Source: Candidatus Planktophila sp. (GTDB taxonomy: Bacteria; Actinomycetota; Actinomycetes; Nanopelagicales; Nanopelagicaceae). From it: a stretch of DNA of 64,000 bases. Location: assembly GCA_003569185.1 (NCBI GenBank), contig BGOJ01000006.1, forward strand, positions 1-64,000, read 5' to 3'. A program made the translations under genes and the position numbers. Shown one piece after another: positions 1-9,286 of the stretch. The notes under the pieces were generated by a model. The model had not been told where the DNA came from. It saw nothing but the letters and a program-made list of their open reading frames with translations, and ran no database searches. How positions within the stretch are numbered: position 1 is the first letter of the stretch; each line of letters begins with the position of its first letter.

Positions 1-4
1 ACAA

Positions 5-593
5 TTAATGCCACGTGCCGGCGGCGGCCCACACCTCGTCGTCCTGCAACGGGTCCGGGTTCATGAACATCTGCAGCCGGGCCTTGTGACCAAAGGGGTG
101 TGCCACGTGGTGTTCATCAGCTCGTACAGGTGCACCACGTCAACACGTCTGGCGTTGAACATTCATGCTGATACGAACCCAGCGCCTCGATGTATACTTT
201 TGTTCGTGGAGAAAGTTGAAATCGCCAACATCAACGTTCCAGGCCGTACCGCGCGGGTTGACGCGGAAAATACGAGGCCATGAAGTCCGCGATCTTGAAA
301 GTCACCCCGAATGAAGCGCCCGGCATCACAGCCTCGGAGATGGTGGAAAGGGTGAAACACTCCTGCCGAAGCGCCTCTGGCCAATGGGCGAGAAGGTAGG
401 TTGGTGGCAGAAGACGGTTCAGTTGGACCTCGAGGCCAAAGGCCAGTTGAAGCGCCATCCCAAATCGAAACCGATGAAGTGTACCGCACGTAGCGTATAT
501 GCGCTTCAGGTCAGTGACCACGGCCGCCGGCGACACGCACGCCCCTGCGTACCACCATGGCACATATCGCTTTTGAGTAGCCAAAGCTTTCAA
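5..593 (-). pseudogene. GC-rich broken coding remnant, family not recognised
   Basis: Three minus-strand frames each carry a protein-like piece, and they join only through frameshifts. One frame runs from about 593 to 231 and contains 'WWYAGACVSPAAVVTDL'. A second gives 'AWNVDVGDFNFLHEQK'. The last segment reads 'ELMNTTWHTPFGHKARLQMF' and ends at a TAA near 5-7. No frame is open throughout. The composition is visibly richer in G and C than everything downstream. I do not recognise the family. It may be a decayed foreign gene, a chimeric contig end or poorly polished sequence. Confidence 0.4.
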
Positions 594-698
594 ACCTGCA
601 AGCGAACTCTGTAAATCTCTCGGATATCAGAGTTGCGAAGCTTTTGGCGAATATGTCTTGAGCCAGGACACATGTGCATGACCAAATTAATTTGAAAA

Positions 699-723
699 AG
701 AAGAGTCGCCCTATAAGCCGGAT
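699..723. repeat. Second copy of the 25-bp rnpB 3' end
   Basis: The 25 bases beginning 'agaagagtcgccctataagc' are identical to 1343-1367, which is the 3' terminus of the RNase P RNA gene. Similarity stops on both sides. The two copies are direct repeats about 644 bp apart, with the SRPBCC gene between them. The arrangement resembles an attachment-site duplication, or an assembly join. Confidence 0.8.
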
Positions 724-791
724 TGAAAACTTACTTCGTGCTAAATAGAAAGTCGCGAGATCTGCATACTTAACTAATTCCTTAAATTCAG

Positions 792-813
792 AGTATTTCT
801 GATCAGAAAATAC
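792..813. other. Near-perfect palindrome downstream of the SRPBCC gene
   Basis: 'agtatttctgatcagaaaat' continues to 'act' and folds on itself around tgatca. The arms differ only by one base in a T/A run. It lies just past the SRPBCC stop codon, so it could be a hairpin terminator or a protein site. A short U tract is not obvious. Confidence 0.4.
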
Positions 814-854
814 TTACTTCATTAGAGTCTACTCAGTGGCGCTCAACGATCTTC

Positions 855-1251
855 TTAGATTAACCAGCGTCTTAGCGATTGCCTAGCTGCCCATCGAATC
901 TCGCGTTTCATGAGTAATTTGGGCGCTTTACGGTCCATCATCCATTGAGTTACCAGAGTTGAATTGGAGCTAATGGGCTTAAGTTCATATCTCCAGATAT
1001 TGGCGAGCAAGGGGTCTCCAGCCAATCACTTCATTGTGCTTGTACTCGACAACTTTATTGCGCATCACATAAGGAATTCCGATACTCATGTGCATGTAAA
1101 AAGTATCTCCCATTTTGAGGTGATCAGGACCAGTAATACCGCCCTTCACCATCTTGGACCCATCAATCTGTGGGTGCATTTGGGATTAGAAACAATTGCA
1201 AAGATTTCAGATGCAGGAGCATTGATAACAAGCTGAGCCCCTACTAGCCAT
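855..1251 (-). pseudogene. SRPBCC (polyketide cyclase-like) protein, frameshifted
   Basis: The pieces, in order, read 'LVINAPASEIFAIVSNP', then 'MHPQIDGSKMVKGGITGPD' and 'NKVVEYKHNEVIGWRP', then 'RYELKPISSNSTLVTQWM', ending 'RRWLI' before a TAA at 855-857. This is the usual order for an SRPBCC lipid-binding fold of about 130-150 residues. Three single-base shifts separate the pieces; the ORF track shows only the middle one. The substrate is unknown. The gene lies downstream of rnpB on the same strand. Because all segments keep good family-like sequence, sequencing indels are more likely than old decay. Confidence 0.6.
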
Positions 1252-1342
1252 CTATTCCGAATCGAGGATCGTTGCCTTATCTTCCAAAGTTTTCCTCACT
1301 TTCTTTTCAGTGGCTCGATTATTTCAGGCGAAATGCAGTAAG

Positions 1343-1367
1343 AGAAGAGTCGCCCTATAAGCCGGAT
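1343..1367. repeat. 25-bp repeat copy within the rnpB 3' end
   Basis: This is the native copy of the 699-723 repeat. On the minus strand it forms the terminal 'ggcttatagggcgactctt' segment of RNase P RNA plus two flanking bases. Confidence 0.8.
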
Positions 1368-1693
1368 CCTGTTCTCTTGCGAGAGATCTCATCCATCTAG
1401 ATCTGTAATTGCTTACAGATTCAAGCAACCTACCCGTTGGCTCGAGCGAGTAGCTCTCAAATGCCAACATCTGGTCTTGCTCCAGGTGGGGGGTTTACCT
1501 AGCCATATACGTTGCCGTAAATGCTGGTGGTCTCTTACACCACCGTTTCATCCTACCATTATTGCTAATGGCGGTTTATTTTCTGTGGCACTAATCCCGC
1601 AGGTTTCCCTGGATGGCCGTTAGCCATCACCTCACTCTTTGGAGTCCGGACTTTCCTCGGTATTTTCATAACGCGATGATCCAGACGACTCTT
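1345..1693 (-). ncRNA. rnpB: RNase P RNA (class A)
   Basis: Read on the minus strand, the RNA begins 'aagagtcgtctggatcatcg' and carries the conserved core 'gaggaaagtccggactcc'. It later contains 'gccaacgggtaggttgc' and closes with 'aggatccggcttatagggcg' plus 'actctt'. The 5' and 3' termini pair. At about 349 nt the length fits bacterial class A. It is the catalytic RNA that matures tRNA 5' ends. The RNA looks intact although all neighbouring protein genes are frameshifted. Its 3' end is duplicated at 699-723. Confidence 0.93.
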
Positions 1694-1733
1694 CATCGGC
1701 AATGATACCGAAGATATTTTTATCTAGGAATGC

Positions 1734-2132
1734 TCACATCCCGCTATCTAATACATCATTCAGGATTGAATCTGCGTGTGAGTTCTCCTCCCGCGGAATC
1801 CATTGATAGGTAACAAGTGTTGGATCATGGCTAGCAAAGGCTTGTTTAACTAGCTTTTGCATATTTGGGTGCTTAACCTTCCACCGCCCACTCATTGTTC
1901 CACAACTAACTTAGAGTCCATCTTTACCAAAATGTGGCGGTTGGATCAATCTCATTACCCGCCTTAAGACCGGCAATTAATCCTTGATACTCAGCCACAT
2001 TATTTGAGGCGACCCCAATAGAGGCGCCCACCTCTTAATAATTTTCTCATTTCATAAATAACTGTGCCATATGCCGCTTTGCCAGGATTGCCCGACTGCC
2101 CCATCAGCGGTTACCACAAAATGTCTAGCCAT
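1734..2132 (-). pseudogene. RNase HI-domain protein, frameshifted
   Basis: It starts 'MARHFVVTADGA' and continues, across about four indels, through 'AAYGTVIYEMRKLLR', 'GASIGVASNNVAEYQGLIAG', 'KMDSKLVVEQ' and 'MSGRWKVKHPNMQKLV' to a TGA at 1734-1736. These are the D, E and D blocks and the 'SNNVAEYQ' signature of actinobacterial RNase HI. In many actinobacteria this domain is fused to a CobC-like phosphatase; here the gene stops after the RNase H domain. Its ATG overlaps the stop of the upstream zinc-ribbon gene (TAATG). RNase HI removes RNA from RNA-DNA hybrids. The breaks fit single-base errors. Confidence 0.72.
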
Positions 2133-2861
2133 TAAATTCTCACCAGTATCCGCCTGCACTCTTCACATCTAAGCAACTCATCTTTGGCCAAGTGTTAATC
2201 CGATCCATCTCAACTGTGTTAATTGCCAAGTTACAGCCATCGCACTGGTTGCCAATTAATGCTGCAGCGCCAACGCCACCACCTGATATCTAATCTTTTC
2301 ATAGAGCTCTAAGAGTACTTTTTCAATCTTATTGGCAACTAGATTTCGGGCAGTAGTTTTTTATTTCACCAATTACTTTATTTATCTCAGCGGTTGCATT
2401 ATTTAATCTGCCCGAGATCTCATCCTTTAGGGTTTGAAGTGAGCTAAGGTCAGTAATTTAAGGTGTTGCTGGCGAGCAATTACTGCATCATTTCTGATCA
2501 TTATTTCAAGCTCTATCTCCTCCAACTCCCCTTCTCGCTTTTTTAAGGTGATCACCTCATGTTGTAATTGCTCAAGCTCCTTAGGAGTTGCGTTGCCAGA
2601 TGATAATCTGGTCTCATTTGTTTTAATTCGATCAGTAACTGTCTCAACATCAACCTCACTGCGCCTAAGTTCTAGTGCAATTTGATCTGCCTCACTTTTT
2701 ACCGTACTCAACTCATCATTCGCGCCGGTAATCCGCTTATCAATATGAAGTAACTGCTCGATCTCAGGCAAGGATTTTAATTTGGTATTTGCCTGCATGA
2801 TTTCATTATCTAGTAATTGTAATTCTAAGATAAAAGATTGCTGCTCAATAGATGCCTGCAC
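2132..2861 (-). pseudogene. COG1579-type coiled-coil zinc-ribbon protein, frameshifted
   Basis: The first 144 residues are an intact Leu/Glu/Lys-rich coiled coil ('QASIEQQSFILELQLLDNEI'). Beyond the track's stop, other frames continue 'LQTLKDEISGRLNNATAEI', 'NLVANKIEKVLLELYEKIR', 'GGGVGAAALIGNQCDGCNLA' and 'LLRCEECRRILVRI'. The two CxxC knuckles form the zinc ribbon typical of this actinobacterial family, which usually sits beside the RNase H gene as here. Four or so indels are needed, at least two of them in A runs. The molecular role is unknown; nucleic-acid or protein binding is inferred from the fold. Confidence 0.7.
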
Positions 2862-2947
2862 TTGACACCTCCTGAGTGGGGGAATATTTTTTAAAAGATT
2901 TTTAGTTGTACTTCTGGCTAGAGTTTACTGATACAGCCAGCTTATGG

Positions 2948-3813
2948 CTAGCCGGAGATTTGTGATTGATAAAGTGCGCCAAAATTGCGCACTGCACTTA
3001 ACTCTCTTTGATAATCACTTTGTGCCTTAAATTGATCACCTGCAAGCACCTGCTCTAATTGGTTGAGATCACTTATGCACACCCCACCGCCATAGAGTTT
3101 ATTAAAGGCAGTGATCTTTGGATCAAAGGAGATTGCAATATAAGGGCGCTTAAATGCGTAAGCGATTATGGCTCCATGTAGTCGGGTGGTAACTACATAA
3201 TCACAATCTTGATACATCTTAAGAATCCTCTTTAATGGTGTTTTTTTGGTTTCAATGTTCTCTGTGAAGAGGTACTCATACCCGGTTGATTCAATAATTT
3301 GTTTAATTTGTGGAGTTGTTGATTTTGGCTCTAAATCTACATGTGATGAGTGCAGGATCTTTTTACCATCCTTGCTTTTAGCTGCTACTGAAAAAGTATT
3401 AGCGATATAGACCAAAGTTGGGCAGGCGGTGATGCAGGTATTTGGATCTAATTGATAAAAATCCCTAGTTAACTCATCTCTTACATTCACCAGCTTTGCC
3501 TTAGCAAATACTGATTGCACTACCGCTTTTGGCACACCTTTGAGTTGATCATTATCTGGCAGGCACACCCAATACCCCAAATGGTGATTGGCAACTTACA
3601 GTTTTTATCAAGATCAACCCAAAACTTTTCAAAGACAGAGTGTAATAACCCTGCGCCACCGACAATAACCTCTGTGTAGTTTTTATGCACAAACTCCCAA
3701 TCAACTGGAGTTTTATGAATATTCCAAAGATCAAGTTTTTCATCCAGCATCTGATGAATTGCCAGCACCGGCAGATAATTACCAATATTTCGATTGGCGG
3801 AGTAAAACTGCAA
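2948..3813 (-). pseudogene. Polysaccharide pyruvyl transferase family protein, one frameshift
   Basis: The N-terminal part (3520-3813) contains 'NIGNYLPVLAIHQML' and 'VIVGGAGLLHSVF'. The C-terminal part (2948 to about 3575) carries 'VRDELTRDF', 'DCDYVVTTRLHGAIIAYAF' and a final GG loop. These are standard pieces of the pyruvyl transferase/CsaB fold. They join at 'ITIWGIG' to 'VCLPDNDQLKGVP' near 3570 through one indel. Such enzymes add pyruvate ketals to cell-surface sugars, but the acceptor cannot be read here. The start is a TTG and is not certain. Confidence 0.65.
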
Positions 3814-3936
3814 GGTACTACTTTTTACAATCCTCTTACCCTTTGAAATATCATTTAATTTAGTTAACCAAAGGTAGCAAATGATTGTTTAATCTACTAA
3901 GCAGCATAAGCCAAGATTACCCAACTTGCAGAGTTC

Positions 3937-5090
3937 TTAGACAGTTTGCTTCTTGGTCTCATCTCGGTGTTTGCGACGATATGTCATAAAGGGTGTGCCA
4001 CCAGTTCCTACTGCAGATGGATTACCAGGTGTTGCTTGTGCTTGAGCGTGAATATATGTGCCGGCATACTCAAGATGCATTGCTCTAAAACTAGCTACTA
4101 ATTCAACACACTCATTAAATACTGAGGTTAAAGATGTGCGCTTAGTAGTTGTAACAAAATTACGCACTGATGGACCAGCCTCTACCGCTTCAATAAATGC
4201 CACATGCTTTGGTGGCATATAAGTTCTCATCTCATTAAATACTCACGAAGTTCATCACGCTCATGTTCAATTCCAAGACACCATCCATCGCTGGAATAAT
4301 CGCACTCTGAGCTCCAGTCTCTCCCCTAAACTTTTGCCCTACTCCTTTGTACTCATCCACTCCCTCATAGACCACACCATCTGGCAATGATGGGTTATTG
4401 CGCCAACCGAAGATATATGGACGAACCCGGTGGAAGTAATATATGGATCACATCTTTCTGGCATTCTGCCCAACACTTGATACATCGAAGCTAATGCATT
4501 ACGTAGTTTAGTAAGTGATGCCTCTAACTGATCAGCATCATTTGAAGCAACAGCGGCCTGTGCATCTTCAATTGCTTTGAGTGATTTACCAGCTTTTTTC
4601 TCAATATCGATGTGAATTAAAATAAACCACTCTTCATCTTGCCCGCCCAAGAAACATTGGGCCAAGCCAATATTGCCACACTCAATTGGGCCAGATTTAT
4701 CAAAGCGGCGCCAATTATCTGAGGCATAACTTTGATAAGAAAGAATCGGTGGTCTTCCTACTAACTTACCCACCTGATACCAAGGAAGAGCTAAATTTGC
4801 TGGCATTACTGTTGCAGGGGTGTTCTCACTCCACTGATATGACTGCCCGATATAACTTAAAACCAGCATCGCTCTTTGAATCTCTGCATCACCTTTTAAC
4901 TTGTCAATATTAAATTTAGGGAGTGCTTTAACCTTTGCTCTAAAGTTTGTGCTCATTAATAACTTAGGAAGATCCTTACAAATTGATCCCACTGCTCATT
5001 GCCAGCAGAGAGTGATTGGGCAGGTTCATAAGATGGCAAATAGCCAAACTCTTCGGTTATTCCATAATCTGCGATCTTGGCTGGCTTCAT
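3937..5090 (-). pseudogene. Indoleamine 2,3-dioxygenase family protein, frameshifted
   Basis: The start ATG (5088-5090) follows a clear 'aaggag' site and gives 'MKPAKIADYGITEEFGYLPS'. After a shift come 'LPWYQVGKLVGRPPILSYQ', 'NWRRFDKSGPIECGNI', 'FLGGQDEEWFILIHIDIE' and 'RMPERCDPYI'. After further shifts the C-terminus reads 'MRTYMPPKHVAFIEAVEAG', 'VELVASFRAMHLEYAGTYI' and 'NPSAVGTGGTPFM'. These are diagnostic of bacterial indoleamine 2,3-dioxygenase, the haem enzyme that opens the tryptophan indole ring to N-formylkynurenine. Length across the span (about 385 aa) fits the family. Other kynurenine-pathway genes are not in view. The tRNA-Val lies just upstream. Confidence 0.78.
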
Positions 5091-5115
5091 ATTGCTCCTT
5101 GGATTGATTTAAATG

Positions 5116-5187
5116 TGGGCGGTGAGGGTTTCGAACCCCCGACATCCTCGGTGTAAACGAGGCGCTCTACCACTGAGCTAACCACCC
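5116..5187 (-). tRNA. tRNA-Val (anticodon TAC)
   Basis: The minus strand folds as a full cloverleaf. The acceptor arms GGGTGGT and ACCGCCC pair with one G-U. The anticodon stem is CCTCG/CGAGG around the loop TTTACAC, so the anticodon is TAC. The T arm is gggggttcgaaccctc-like. No CCA is encoded; the discriminator is A. Confidence 0.93.
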
Positions 5188-5242
5188 GGTGAGGGAGTGG
5201 GAATATTACTAGTGAATCAGCATTACTCCCAATTATCTCTAG

Positions 5243-5701
5243 CTATAAGGCTGAAAGTGCTGCCTTATATTCAACAATATTACGAGCATCACCAAGGCCG
5301 TTAACAATCTGCCACTTTAAGTTGCCATCTTTACCAATGATAAATGTGCCACGTTTGGCGCATCCTCGACTCTCTTCAAATGTGCCATAAGCCTTAGCAA
5401 CTGCGCCATGTGGCCAAAAATCAGAGAGTACTTGAAACTTATAACCCTCTTGCTCTGCAAATACCTTGTTTGCATACATTGGATCACAAGAGATTGCGAT
5501 TAACTCAACATTATCATTTTGAAAAGCTGATAGATCATCCCGTAATGCGCATAATTCACCAGTACAAATACCTGAGAAGGCAAATGGATAAAAGATTACG
5601 ACAACATTTTTCTTACCCCTAAAGGATGATAATGCGATCTTCTCACCATGCTGATTTACTAACTCAAAATCAGGTGCCGCATTTCCAATTGCCAGTGCCA
5701 T
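5243..5701 (-). CDS. Peroxiredoxin, AhpE-like
   Basis: A 152-residue thiol peroxidase reducing H2O2, organic peroxides or peroxynitrite in the cytoplasm. The peroxidatic motif 'YPFAFSGICTGELC' places the active cysteine at about residue 46, with a second cysteine five residues on. A conserved Arg lies in 'KRGTFIIGKDG'. Length and motif match the 1-Cys AhpE group of actinobacteria, which in relatives is recycled by mycothiol systems; MshB in this window supports mycothiol here. The ATG follows 'aaggagagatataa'. The gene sits between tRNA-Val and DUF3052. Confidence 0.9.
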   Translation of the reverse strand: MALAIGNAAPDFELVNQHGEKIALSSFRGKKNVVVIFYPFAFSGICTGELCALRDDLSAFQNDNVELIAISCDPMYANKVFAEQEGYKFQVLSDFWPHGAVAKAYGTFEESRGCAKRGTFIIGKDGNLKWQIVNGLGDARNIVEYKAALSAL

Positions 5702-5727
5702 TTATATCTCTCCTTGTTAGTTGGGGT

Positions 5728-6164
5728 TTACTTACTTTTCTTTTTATTACTGCCAGCATGGCGGGCAATTATCTTGTTGCACTCCAATCAGCGCAAGCTG
5801 AAAATGAGGTGGTTTGTGACATACCTGCTGTGGGGGCGGCATCTTGAATATCACTTGATTCAACATAACCAGCCCTGCCAACCTTTGGTGTGAATAACCA
5901 GATTGGGCCATCCTCAGTTAGATAGGTAAGGGCATCTACTAACTCATCAACTAAATCACCATCACCATCTCGCCACCATAAAATTACCGCATCCACTACC
6001 TCTTGTGAGGTGGCATCTAAAAATTTGTTTCCGGTTTTAGTATTTATTGCATCACGAATTGTTTGATCACAATCTGATTGATCAAAACCAACCTCAAGAA
6101 TTAGTTGATCTACTTTTATGCCAAGCCGTTCAACGGTGGCAGCAGGTGCCTGGGCTGAATTCAT
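5728..6164 (-). CDS. DUF3052 protein, probable C-terminal frameshift
   Basis: Recognised from 'ATVERLGIKVDQLILEVGF', the acidic 'WWRDGDGDLVDELVDALTYL' and 'AAPTAGMSQTTS'. DUF3052 proteins are small actinobacterial proteins of unknown function, usually beside aceE as here. The track ORF stops at 'CADWSATR'. The next frame continues as a basic tail '(L)IARHAGSNKKKSK' to a TAA at 5728-5730, consistent with loss of one T. The ATG at 6162-6164 is preferred over the upstream TTG. The gene is divergent from aceE. Confidence 0.78.
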
Positions 6165-6288
6165 TAGGAGTAGTCCACCCAACTTTGGCTATTGGTGCAA
6201 CTCCTGAAAATGCGCAATTTAAGACAGATCACGCCTGTGGCTTGGCAAAAATATGACCAAACCCCCCTTTAGGAGAGAGAATAAGCCC

Positions 6289-9009
6289 GTGAGTGAAAAC
6301 TTTAAGGCCCCAGACCACTTGGTGGACCAATTAGTTGATACCGATCCAACTGAGAGCGCTGAATGGCGCCAATCATTTGATGCGGTTTTAAAAAACGCAG
6401 GTCCGGTTAGAGCTCGTTACTTAATGCTCTCATTACTGCAAAGAGCAAATGAAAAAAATGTTGGTGTTTCAGGACTTCGCACAACAGATTACATAAACAC
6501 AATTCCACCTGCACTTGAGCCAACCTTTCCCGGGGATGAGTATTTAGAGCGAAGAATTCGAGCCTTTATAAGATGGAACGCCGCGGTTATGGTGCACAGA
6601 GCACAACGTCCTGGTGTTGGTGTTGGTGGACACATTTCAACCTACGCATCTAGTGCTTCTTTATATGAGGTTGGTTTTAATCACTTCTTCCGTGGCAAAG
6701 AGCATGCCGGTGGTGGGGATCAAATATTTTTCCAAGGACATGCCTCCCCTGGTATGTATGCCAGAGCATTTATGGAAGGACGCCTTACCCAAAAGCAATT
6801 AGATGGTTTCCGCCAAGAGTTATCACATGATGGTGGCGGCTTATCTTCATATCCACATCCAAGATTGATGCCAAAATTTTGGGAGTTTCCAACTGTTTCA
6901 ATGGGAATTGGCCCAATTAATGCAATATACCAAGCAAGATTTAATCGCTATTTAGATGCTCGTGGCTTTAAAGATACAAGTGATCAAAATGTGTGGGCAT
7001 TTTTAGGAGATGGTGAGATTGATGAGCCAGAAACACTTAGTGCTATTTCTCTGGCTGCCCGCGAAGGTTTAGATAACTTAACCTTTGTAGTTAACTGTAA
7101 TTTGCAGAGATTAGATGGTCCAGTACGTGGTAATGGCAAGATCATTCAAGAGCTTGAGTCAGTCTTTGGTGGTGCTGGTTGGAATGTAATTAAGGTGGTT
7201 TGGGGAAGAGAGTGGGATCCACTGCTGGCAGCAGATCGTGAGGGTGCGCTAGTTGATTTAATGAATAAGACGCCAGATGGAGATTTCCAAACCTTTAAAT
7301 CTGAAAATGGCGCATTTGTTAGGGATAACTTCTTTGGTAGAGATCCAAGAACTGCAGCGATGGTTTCATCTTGGAGTGATGATGATATTTGGAATCTAAA
7401 ACGTGGTGGCCATGATTATCAAAAACTATATGCTGCATATAAGGCAGCTAGTGAACACAATGGCAGGCCAACTGTAATTTTGGCAAAGACTATTAAGGGC
7501 TGGACCTTGGGCTCACACTTTGAGGCAAGGAATTCAACTCACCAGATGAAGAAGATGACACTTGAGGATCTTAAGAACTTTAGAGATCGCTTATTTATCC
7601 CAATTAAGGATGAAGAGTTAGATGCCAAGCTGCCACCATATTGCCACCCTGGAATTGAATCTCCTGAGTATCAATACATGATGGCTCGTCGCAAAGAGTT
7701 AGGTGGCTTTCTGCCAGCACGAAGAAGTATTTCTAAAGCTTTGCCACAACCAAAGGATGAAAGTTATGAGTCGGTAAAACGAGGCTCCGGCACCCAAGAG
7801 GTTGCCACCACCATGGCATTTGTTAGATTACTTAAGGATTTAATTAAGGATCCAAATATTGGTAAGAGATTTGTGCCAATCATTCCAGATGAGGCTAGAA
7901 CCTTTGGTATGGATTCACTATTTCCAACTTTAAAGATCTACTCACCACATGGTCAGAGTTACACATCAGTTGACCGAGAGTTAATGCTCTCTTACAAAGA
8001 GTCAAAAGAGGGTGTGATCTTGCATGAGGGAATCAATGAGGCGGGCTCGGTTGCCTCCTTCACCGCAGTTGGCTCCTCTTACGCAACACATGATGAGCCA
8101 ATGATTCCTATCTATATTTTTTACTCAATGTTTGGTTTCCAACGAACTGGTGACTCATTTTGGGCAGCAAGTGATCAATTAGTTAGAGGCTTTGTATTGG
8201 GTGCTACCGCTGGTCGAACCACCTTAAATGGTGAGGGTTTGCAGCATGAAGATGGTCACTCATTATTACTAGCCTCCACAAATCCTGCTGTTATCTCTTA
8301 TGACCCAGCCTTTGGATATGAGGTCGGACATATTGTTAAAGATGGTCTTCGAAGAATGTATGGTGAAAATAGTGAGAATGTTTACTACTACCTAACTGTT
8401 TATAACGAGCCATACCAACAACCTGCTGAGCCTGAAAAATTAGATGTTGATGGTCTCCTTAAAGGAATCTACCTACTTAAGAAACCACTTAGATGGCGCA
8501 GTAAGAAGGTGGCAATCCTTGCCTCTGGTGTTTCAGTTAATTGGGCGCTAAAGGCACAAAAACTTCTAAATGATGATTTTAAGATTGCAGCCACGATTTA
8601 CTCAGTCACCTCCTGGAATGAGCTTCGCCGTGATGGTTTAGCGGTTGATCGCCATAACCTACTTAATCCAGATAAGAAGATGAGCGCCTTTATTACCAAG
8701 AAGTTAAAGCGGGAAAAAGGTCCAGTAATTGCAGTAAGTGATTTTATGAGATCAGTTCAGGATCAAATTGCGCCTTGGGTTAAGCAACCTTTCTACTCAC
8801 TTGGCACAGATGGCTTTGGATTATCTGATACTCGTGGAGCACTTCGCCGTCACTTTAAGGTTGATGCTGAGTCAATTGCAGTAGCTGCCTTGTCACAATT
8901 AGAAAAATCGGGCGTAATTAATAAGCGCAAGGTTAAGAAAGCTATTAAGAAGTATCAGATTAATGATGTAACTGCTGCTGAGGCAGGAAATACTGAAGGT
9001 TCTGGGTAA
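6289..9009 (+). CDS. aceE: Pyruvate dehydrogenase E1 component, homodimeric type
   Basis: Thiamine-diphosphate enzyme that decarboxylates pyruvate and passes the acetyl group to the E2 lipoyl domain. The ThDP motif '[14 protein letters not shown]' through '[18 protein letters not shown]' is intact, with transketolase-like central and C-terminal domains; about 906 aa is normal for AceE. The GTG at 6289 is chosen because 'aggagagaga' lies eight bases upstream; the track ATG at 6253 has no ribosome site. E2 and E3 genes are not in the window. A strong hairpin terminator follows the stop. Confidence 0.95.
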   Translation: MSENFKAPDHLVDQLVDTDPTESAEWRQSFDAVLKNAGPVRARYLMLSLLQRANEKNVGVSGLRTTDYINTIPPALEPTFPGDEYLERRIRAFIRWNAAVMVHRAQRPGVGVGGHISTYASSASLYEVGFNHFFRGKEHAGGGDQIFFQGHASPGMYARAFMEGRLTQKQLDGFRQELSHDGGGLSSYPHPRLMPKFWEFPTVSMGIGPINAIYQARFNRYLDARGFKDTSDQNVWAFLGDGEIDEPETLSAISLAAREGLDNLTFVVNCNLQRLDGPVRGNGKIIQELESVFGGAGWNVIKVVWGREWDPLLAADREGALVDLMNKTPDGDFQTFKSENGAFVRDNFFGRDPRTAAMVSSWSDDDIWNLKRGGHDYQKLYAAYKAASEHNGRPTVILAKTIKGWTLGSHFEARNSTHQMKKMTLEDLKNFRDRLFIPIKDEELDAKLPPYCHPGIESPEYQYMMARRKELGGFLPARRSISKALPQPKDESYESVKRGSGTQEVATTMAFVRLLKDLIKDPNIGKRFVPIIPDEARTFGMDSLFPTLKIYSPHGQSYTSVDRELMLSYKESKEGVILHEGINEAGSVASFTAVGSSYATHDEPMIPIYIFYSMFGFQRTGDSFWAASDQLVRGFVLGATAGRTTLNGEGLQHEDGHSLLLASTNPAVISYDPAFGYEVGHIVKDGLRRMYGENSENVYYYLTVYNEPYQQPAEPEKLDVDGLLKGIYLLKKPLRWRSKKVAILASGVSVNWALKAQKLLNDDFKIAATIYSVTSWNELRRDGLAVDRHNLLNPDKKMSAFITKKLKREKGPVIAVSDFMRSVQDQIAPWVKQPFYSLGTDGFGLSDTRGALRRHFKVDAESIAVAALSQLEKSGVINKRKVKKAIKKYQINDVTAAEAGNTEGSG

Positions 9010-9016
9010 CAGCTAG

Positions 9017-9050
9017 AAAAACTCGAACCTTGACTAGAAGTTCGAGTTTT
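9017..9050 (+). terminator. Rho-independent terminator of aceE
   Basis: A perfect inverted repeat, 'aaaactcgaac' and 'gttcgagtttt', flanks a 12-base loop starting eight bases after the aceE stop and ends in a T run. The A/T flanks make it potentially bidirectional. Confidence 0.85.
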
Positions 9051-9059
9051 CCGTCAATC

Positions 9060-9132
9060 AACCTCTGATGGGAATCGAACCCATATCTTCGAGTTAGTCA
9101 TTCTCGAGCTCTATCCGTTGAGCTACAGAAGT
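9060..9132 (-). tRNA. tRNA, isotype uncertain (reads as Val GAC)
   Basis: The acceptor arms ACTTCTG and CAGAGGT, the D arm GCTC...GAGC, and the T arm ATGGG-TTCGATT-CCCAT all pair, and T8/A9 are in place. The anticodon region 'cgagaatgactaactcg' is odd. A standard seven-base loop ATGACTA gives GAC, but then base 37 is T and pair 31-39 is A-A. Alternatively the stem is TCGAG/CTCGA with a nine-base loop. A base error or a degenerate tRNA is possible. No CCA is encoded. Confidence 0.7.
9093..9105. repeat. 13-bp repeat within the tRNA anticodon arm
   Basis: 'gttagtcattctc' covers the anticodon loop of the preceding tRNA and recurs exactly at 9264-9276, about 170 bp away in the same direction. Confidence 0.6.
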
Positions 9133-9263
9133 GCTTGATAAATATAAGTTATAAACCTACTTAAAAAGTTAGATTTGATAAACCTGTGGACAAACTAAAA
9201 ACTACTATCTGTAGTTTTCATCGACATCAATTTAGAAGTTATTTGTGCTATATTTTTAGCGAG

Positions 9264-9276
9264 GTTAGTCATTCTC
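9264..9276. repeat. Second copy of the tRNA anticodon-arm 13-mer
   Basis: An exact copy of 9093-9105 in intergenic DNA, with 'gag' also conserved just before it. It lies upstream of a long hairpin. Confidence 0.6.
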
Positions 9277-9286
9277 AGATTAGGCA

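Noticed and set aside
384-614. Plus-strand ORF of 76 aa
   Set aside because: It is antisense to the minus-strand remnant, whose pieces look more protein-like.
964-1236. Plus-strand ORF of 90 aa
   Set aside because: Shadow of the SRPBCC gene on the other strand.
699-1342. Complete integrative element at rnpB
   Set aside because: The segment between the repeats holds only an SRPBCC gene, with no integrase or excisionase. Reported as a repeat only.
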